Source of the DNA: Bacteroidales bacterium
Lineage (GTDB): Bacteria > Bacteroidota > Bacteroidia > Bacteroidales > JAGOPY01
Reading direction: 5' to 3'
Length of the DNA: 11,516 bases
Assembly (NCBI GenBank): GCA_030638325.1
Contig: DAOWEV010000047.1
Location: 1-11,516 of the forward strand
Part shown: piece by piece, positions 9,101 to 11,516 of the stretch
Position numbering within the stretch: position 1 is the first letter of the stretch
How the letters are laid out: the number at the start of each line of letters is the position of its first letter
Translations under genes and position numbers: made by a program
Notes under the pieces: model-generated
The model's input: the letters and a program-made list of their open reading frames with translations, nothing else
Told to the model about the DNA's origin: nothing
Database searches by the model: none

Positions 9101-10457
9101 ATTCGTTTGGTTTCAGCTTCCTGGCACTTTCAATTTTTTCATAGTCGGTTCCGGCAACCATGTACCCGGTCATTCCGATCCCAAAGGGGTCTCCCTGCAT
9201 ATAGGAGGTCACGTTGTTAATATTGGTGATCTGACTGAGGTTCATTTGCGACAATAAATCATTCGAATTATTGGCCGGATAAAACACACCCGGGGTCGGG
9301 TGAATGAGGGGGTTAGATATGGTGACAGGTTCAGCCAGGTCCTGAAACGCCACCAGGTTCCTGTTCTCTTCCACCGCAGGCCCGATATTGGTAACCCAGA
9401 CTTCTATCCTCGTAATATTTACATCTGATGAGATGATGGGGAGCTGCGACAAGGCCTGGTCGTAATTATCACGAAAGAGCTGGGTAAGAAAGAAATGCTT
9501 ATTCTCTTCGTAATCGGTAGTTTTTAAATAAAAATCATTCAATTGCGCCCCGCCTTCCACAGTAACTGTTGAAGTCTGGCTCTCCTGTTGTGAAAACAGG
9601 CCGGTAACTGTGGTTTTTCCAAATTGCAACTTCGTCTTGATACCGAAAAGACTCTGGGTGCCTGTGATCAGGGTAGTATTCAATGGCATGGAGACGTTCC
9701 CGGCTTCAATCAGCTTGATGATCTCATCTTCTTCGCCTTCATAAGCCAGCTTTAGCTTATTCTCAAAATCAAAGACGGCTTCTGTATTAAAATTGAAATT
9801 GAAGCCGATCTTATCTCCAATTTTAGCAGAAACATTCATCTGAATGTTTTCCTGAAAATCAAAGTTGACAGTCTTGCGCTGTCTCACATCAAGAGTAGGG
9901 TCATCCCTTGTATTGGCCAAAATACCAAAGGTAAGTTCTGCTGAGCCGTTTGGCCGGATATCAATAGTATTGCTGCCAAAGATCCGGTCAAATAATTCAC
10001 CGCCAATATAAATGCTCGGGATGATCCCATCCCGCTCCAGGCTGCTGGCCGTTCCAGACCTTTCACGCCAGTATTGTTTTATCATGTTATCCAGCTCGTA
10101 TTGCTGGTATTCATCAAAACTCATTGAAGTTGGGTTCCGGTAGTTGAGATCCCCCATCTTATTGGTAAAAAAATACTGGTTTGTTTCCGGGTCATATTCA
10201 AGACTGGAATTGAGGTTACTGGGGTTGTTTAAATAAAGAGCATTGGGGTCTTCCGGTTGATAATACAACCGGTCATCATTATCATCAAAAGGGAAAGGGA
10301 GCACCACTTCAACAGTATCTTCTGTTGAATCGGGAGGCATTATACAGACATCATAAGGCCCGTTGTAATAGCCTGTCCCTGCAGGCATATTCCAGGCAAT
10401 TATGAAGAATACGGAAAACAGTACAAAAGTTGATATTTGCCCTATAATACGCTTCAA
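3189..10457 (-). CDS. sprA: T9SS outer-membrane translocon SprA
   Basis: The 2422-residue SprA, a giant single-chain outer-membrane beta-barrel (36 strands in the known Flavobacterium structure). It forms the pore through which type IX secretion substrates, including gliding adhesins and exoenzymes, cross the outer membrane, with PorV and other partners. F. johnsoniae SprA is of similar length (about 2400). Visible here: an N-terminal signal peptide (basic KR, then FVLFSVFFIIAW, cleavage probably near residue 25-30); SprA-type stretches such as LKPNEFSYNGKLGFISL (about 445-470), GIVYIDDFEGSQSTIDLR (about 837-860), a repeat of the SprA N-domain type around 1190-1290, and EIWVNELRLTDF (about 1520); alternating aromatic/polar strands thereafter; and a final barrel strand GGIKLRFSLAQ at the C-terminus. 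A charged low-complexity loop lies near 1929-1949. The start is TTG at 10455-10457: no ATG or GTG lies between it and the in-frame stop at 10500-10502, and the signal peptide needs this start. The reading frame is uninterrupted. Confidence 0.97.
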   Translation of the reverse strand: MKRIIGQISTFVLFSVFFIIAWNMPAGTGYYNGPYDVCIMPPDSTEDTVEVVLPFPFDDNDDRLYYQPEDPNALYLNNPSNLNSSLEYDPETNQYFFTNKMGDLNYRNPTSMSFDEYQQYELDNMIKQYWRERSGTASSLERDGIIPSIYIGGELFDRIFGSNTIDIRPNGSAELTFGILANTRDDPTLDVRQRKTVNFDFQENIQMNVSAKIGDKIGFNFNFNTEAVFDFENKLKLAYEGEEDEIIKLIEAGNVSMPLNTTLITGTQSLFGIKTKLQFGKTTVTGLFSQQESQTSTVTVEGGAQLNDFYLKTTDYEENKHFFLTQLFRDNYDQALSQLPIISSDVNITRIEVWVTNIGPAVEENRNLVAFQDLAEPVTISNPLIHPTPGVFYPANNSNDLLSQMNLSQITNINNVTSYMQGDPFGIGMTGYMVAGTDYEKIESARKLKPNEFSYNGKLGFISLYTTLNSDQSLAVAFQYSVIGVDTVFQVGKFSDQTANTAETLIVKLLKSTALSVEIPMWDLMMKNVYSIGAYRVGRENFILNILYSGNENGVPTGYLTQGPPNVEGVPLIEVLNLDNLDNRLNPPGDGVFDFLDNAATQGGTINSSNGRIYFTVIEPFGSYLRKQFGPGYEEEAEYYAFDTLYRATKTIAEQQTDKNKYILEGFYSSESGSEIDLHAFNIPKGSVKVTAGGRVLQENVDYTVDYTLGRVRIINEGVLNSGVPIQISTENQALFSVQNKRLMGVNFDHQFNKKFRFGGTLMNLTERPLTEKVDYGSDPISNTIWGMDFSYQTESQMITNIVDALPGIDTKTPSKVNIEGEFAQFIPGHSKAISKTGIVYIDDFEGSQSTIDLRNVGTWFMASTPQGQPDLFPEAQTFDRSYGFNRAKMAWYVVDPLFYDKNNNLRPANITKDEISKHTVREVLENEVFPNKDYANGIPTNIPVFNMAFYPSDAGPYNYDVDGSTFSRGIDENGDLIDPETRWGGIMRKIESTDFEATNVEYIEFWMMDPFNSDAIQDNPGKLYINIGDVSEDILKDSRKLFENGLPKSEEVIDVDTTIWGRVPTLQNLVESFANEEASRPFQDVGYDGLMDDDERSFNNDSYLKAIEALYGTGSNAYFQALDDPSSDNFHYFRGSDYDNDPVYGSILERYKQYNGPDGNSPTDLQNPEAYPTAATTIPNVEDLNRDNTLSEAERYFQYVIELDPNKMIIGENYITDIRDAGGVPLPNGELGQVKWYQFKVPIRQPNRVVGSISDFRSIRFIRMFLTEFEKPVVCRFATLELVRNEWRRYTADLLAPGEYIPDDIQALTTFDIFSVNIEENSQRQPIPYRIPPGVERESQLGTSTFIRLNEQSMVLKIGQLMDGDARAAYKTANFDFRQYKRLKMYAHAEKSNEEDILNYGDLTVFIRVGADFTSNYYEYEVPLTFTEWGTTDPEKIWPVSNEFDIDLERLVSAKLNRDVAARDPGSGISYTFPYIEYDGKNKITILGVPNISDVEAIMIGVRNPKMQSLGGEDDGLPKSAEIWVNELRLTDFNDAAGWAAIVRVSSDLGDFGRVVLTGMHSTPNFGALEMKINETQRETNTQFDFATDLNLGKFFPDQAGVRIPMHFDYSQIRVTPEYDPLNPDIKVKDELATYDEKPDVDSVRNKIEDFTKRSSINFVNVRKDRVGSKRKPRVYDIENFNATYAYTHFYHRNIDIEYDDKKTHNAGLGYNFSTSPKNVKPFKKVDFLTKSSALKLISDFNFFYLPKSFSFRTDMLREYAERKMRNKSIGDIKIKPTYVKKWDWTRNYNLKFDLTTSLSITFRANTNAFVNEAPGSNDPDSPWYDHDANDSIDIQREVLSGGTIRNYRQIFDVNYKIPIDKLPGFSWVTGQFSYGSTYDWTASPLSVQQRLGNVIQNAQDIKLNANFDLVKLYNYIPYLKKLNEGSKPAGRRQSSRIPQQEEPEETDSTKRVNYFKIIMEETIKILMSAKRASFSYTQGRGTVLPGFMPEPNFLGVYWPQKAPGLGFTFGSQEDIRHKAAVNDWITQDSLLNQAYITKFTSNLNYKVSIEVIPGLRIDVNGDRVYAMNHQEYFRYADSLGNFQSYSPIDAGSFSISTIAWGTAFNQDYKELLSPVFEKMKDDRHEIAWRLAADNPNSVGTVYDSITGLDWPVGYGPTSQDVLIPSFFGAYTNKSAATVSLDYFPRIPLPNWRITYDGLSRIPALRKIFQSINISHSYRAIYAIGNYKSNLYFDELETGHAAALYKDVNAYFPLYDVAMVTIVEQFSPLLGIDVTWQNSLQTRFEYKKSRNLTFSMVNKQLTDIASDEFVFGVGYRIKGVSFNVSSFGGGGKKNISSDLDIKADFSLRNNRTVLRRLDIDQDQVSAGQRVISINTQIDYMLSRSLSLTLFFDKIINNPFVSNQYRNSTTKGGIKLRFSLAQ

Positions 10458-10460
10458 ACA

Positions 10461-10478
10461 GTTTTTTGATTTTTTGGT
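10461..10478 (-). promoter_or_regulatory. A-rich leader before the sprA TTG start
   Basis: The minus strand just before the start reads ACCAAAAAATCAAAAAAC, two adjacent A6 runs at about -4 to -21, with no Shine-Dalgarno. A-rich stretches at these distances are the known substitute initiation signal in Bacteroidota, so this probably drives translation from the weak TTG codon. Further up the leader is a small hairpin, TGAAAC-(8)-GTTTCA, at 10514-10533. No convincing TAnnTTTG promoter is seen between here and the ruvA terminator. Confidence 0.4.
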
Positions 10479-10589
10479 TCTTATATAATAATAAGATATT
10501 CAACCAACTATCCTGAAACGACTAAGGGTTTCATGACTTCCGGATTAATTCTTCAAGTCGCCGCCGGCTCATAAAAAATTTGTCTCATG

Positions 10590-10617
10590 ATAAAAATAAA
10601 GCCTCCATGAGGCTTTA
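10590..10617 (-). terminator. Intrinsic terminator after ruvA
   Basis: TAAAGCCTC-CAT-GAGGCTTTA forms a perfect 9-bp stem with a three-base loop (10597-10617). On the minus strand it continues into TTTTTA. It starts about 40 bases after the ruvA stop codon. The flanks on both strands are A/T-rich, but nothing is convergent here, so its job is to separate ruvA from sprA. Confidence 0.85.
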
Positions 10618-10655
10618 AATCCAGTAAAGCCGGCAAAAGCTGATAATAAACAGTA

Positions 10656-11258
10656 CTATAAAACTTTCAGCGCTTCTTTAATAAGTTGTTCAATAGAAAT
10701 AGTTTCAGCTTCAGTTCCTTGTTCATTAAAATCGTTCAATACCTTATTTAATGCTCTTTCAGCAGCTTTTTTATTAAAGCCCAATACTACCAATCCTGAT
10801 AACGCCTCTTCTTTCTTAGTATTGTGTGAAGAATTTAATTTTTCAAAGGAAATTTCACCTTTGTCCAGTTTATCCTTCAGGTCAACAATTATGCGCTGGG
10901 CCGTTTTGGCCCCAATACCTTTGATTGACTTCAACACTGCAACATCACTACTGACAATTACATTTGTCAGCTCCAAAGGTGTCAGAGACGATAGCAGCAA
11001 AATAGCCGTAGTTGCACCAACACCTGAAACAGTTAGAAGCATCCTGAATAACCGCCTCTCCTCTTCATCATGAAAACCAAACAACAGCCTGGCATCATCC
11101 CTCACAACGAGATGTGTGAAAAGCTTACATAATTCTTTGTCTTCCAGGCTGGAATATGTGTTCAGGGATATGTACAATAAATAGCCTATCCCATTGGTTT
11201 CGACCACACAAAATGCTGGATTTTTCTCAGCCAGTTTCCCTTTAATGTAATAATACAT
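10656..11258 (-). CDS. ruvA: Holliday junction branch migration protein RuvA
   Basis: The 200-residue RuvA, which binds four-way DNA junctions as a tetramer and loads the RuvB motor for branch migration in recombinational repair; ruvB and ruvC are not in this window. Domain I (about 1-62) is an OB-fold starting MYYYIKGKL and ending in VRDDARLLFGF, where Asp54-Asp55 match the acidic pin that separates strands at the junction. Domain II (about 65-135) holds two helix-hairpin-helix motifs, LLTVSGVGATTA (74-85) and LKSIKGIGAKTAQRI (109-123). A Lys/Glu-rich flexible linker leads to the small RuvB-contacting domain III (about 148-200). Length is typical. The ATG at 11258 gives the canonical N-terminus and has AGAGG seven bases upstream. 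A terminator follows the gene, so it is probably not co-transcribed with sprA. Confidence 0.96.
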   Translation of the reverse strand: MYYYIKGKLAEKNPAFCVVETNGIGYLLYISLNTYSSLEDKELCKLFTHLVVRDDARLLFGFHDEEERRLFRMLLTVSGVGATTAILLLSSLTPLELTNVIVSSDVAVLKSIKGIGAKTAQRIIVDLKDKLDKGEISFEKLNSSHNTKKEEALSGLVVLGFNKKAAERALNKVLNDFNEQGTEAETISIEQLIKEALKVL

Positions 11259-11265
11259 AATATTA

Positions 11266-11270
11266 CCTCT
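11266..11270 (-). promoter_or_regulatory. Ribosome binding site of ruvA
   Basis: AGAGG on the minus strand ends seven bases before the ruvA ATG. It is the only clear Shine-Dalgarno-like sequence before a gene in this window and supports the start at 11258. Confidence 0.6.
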
Positions 11271-11294
11271 ATTCTATTTGTTTATCTTTTTCAG

Positions 11295-11306
11295 GCTTAC
11301 GTAAGC
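11295..11306. promoter_or_regulatory. 12-bp perfect palindrome upstream of ruvA
   Basis: GCTTACGTAAGC is a perfect palindrome, 36 bases before the ruvA ATG. Its size and position would suit a dimeric regulator. It also overlaps the inner end of the left inverted repeat (11301-11319), so it may be only a repeat boundary. No known operator consensus is recognised. Confidence 0.3.
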
Positions 11307-11319
11307 GTTCACAGGTTCA
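11301..11319. repeat. Left arm of a 19-bp inverted repeat
   Basis: GTAAGCGTTCACAGGTTCA here is the reverse complement of 11495-11513 except for one base (18 of 19 match, 14 contiguous). Just beside it, 11321-11340 holds more degenerate GTTCA units (GTTCACCGTTCAGGGTTAC). The two arms enclose about 175 bases, including the four-helix-bundle remnant. Confidence 0.7.
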
Positions 11320-11368
11320 GAGTTCACCGTTCAGGGTTACTTTTCTTTCGTTGACTTTGTTCATAGCC

Positions 11369-11437
11369 TTAGACCTTTCGAGTTAATTCCCTGGCCAACT
11401 GCCATGCTTCAATATCTTCAAATCGTTCTATTCTCAT
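11369..11437 (-). pseudogene. Remnant of a four-helix-bundle (23S rRNA IVS / S23-type) protein gene
   Basis: On the minus strand an ATG at 11437 opens 22 codons with RFEDIEAWQLARELTRKV, then a TAA at 11369-11371. This is close to the N-terminal helix pattern of the small four-helix-bundle proteins (about 115-130 residues) first found in 23S rRNA intervening sequences and related to the Avd proteins of diversity-generating retroelements. Those usually read FEDL.VW..AR.L...VY and continue for three more helices. After the stop I see no continuation of the family in this frame, and the repeat DNA begins about 30 bases later, so the gene appears truncated and dead. The family is recalled from its pattern, not searched. 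A chance 22-codon match is unlikely given the consecutive fit, but a short fragment limits certainty. Confidence 0.65.
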
Positions 11438-11494
11438 GTCTTTTCTATTCAAAGCTCACGAATCAACTGTTCAAATTTCTAAACCCCGAACTTA

Positions 11495-11513
11495 TGAACC
11501 TGTGAACGGTTAC
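11495..11513. repeat. Right arm of a 19-bp inverted repeat
   Basis: TGAACCTGTGAACGGTTAC pairs with 11301-11319 (18 of 19 bases). The window ends three bases later, so the arm may be longer. It lies about 58 bases upstream of the four-helix-bundle remnant's ATG. Confidence 0.7.
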
Positions 11514-11516
11514 AGG

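Noticed and set aside
11301..11516. Repeats upstream of ruvA as a CRISPR array or attachment site.
   Set aside because: The units are degenerate, irregularly spaced and inverted rather than direct. There are no uniform spacers, and no cas, integrase or tRNA genes nearby.
1..11516. A previously undescribed multi-gene system in this window.
   Set aside because: Every intact gene belongs to a known family in a recurring Bacteroidota neighbourhood. No unexplained open frame with coding character remains, so any novelty is limited to the non-coding repeats and the gene remnant.

Overview
The window is a chromosomal segment of a Bacteroidota bacterium that has a type IX secretion system (T9SS). 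The marker is a full-length 2422-residue SprA, the giant outer-membrane translocon of that system, which is confined to this phylum. A Bacteroidota-style TonB with a proline run and acidic linker agrees, as does weak use of Shine-Dalgarno sequences. Genus and species cannot be judged from the sequence. All intact genes lie on the minus strand, so they read from right to left.

Layout in transcription order. A short repeat-rich stretch (11301-11513) carries a 19-bp near-perfect inverted repeat that brackets a 22-codon remnant of a four-helix-bundle (23S rRNA intervening-sequence type) protein gene. Next is ruvA (Holliday junction branch migration), which has a visible ribosome binding site and ends at a strong hairpin terminator. 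sprA follows, starting at a TTG codon behind an A-rich leader and ending at a second intrinsic terminator. Then come gcvH (lipoyl carrier of glycine cleavage), a VanZ-like membrane protein and a TonB energy transducer. These three probably form one transcription unit, starting at a candidate Bacteroidota -7 element and ending at a third, very strong terminator with a GCAA tetraloop. The last gene is an M20D-family amidohydrolase, whose usable start lies just past that terminator. An AT-rich imperfect palindromic repeat (about 1-175) closes the window.

The genes do not form one pathway. The order ruvA-sprA-gcvH-vanZ-like-tonB is, from general knowledge, a recurring arrangement in Bacteroidota. 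SprA (protein export across the outer membrane) and TonB (energising outer-membrane transporters) both serve the cell envelope; RuvA and GcvH are housekeeping proteins. Terminators divide the block into four expression units. I see no new defence, biosynthetic or mobile system with intact genes. The least explained parts are the non-coding repeats at both ends and the degraded four-helix-bundle gene upstream of ruvA.
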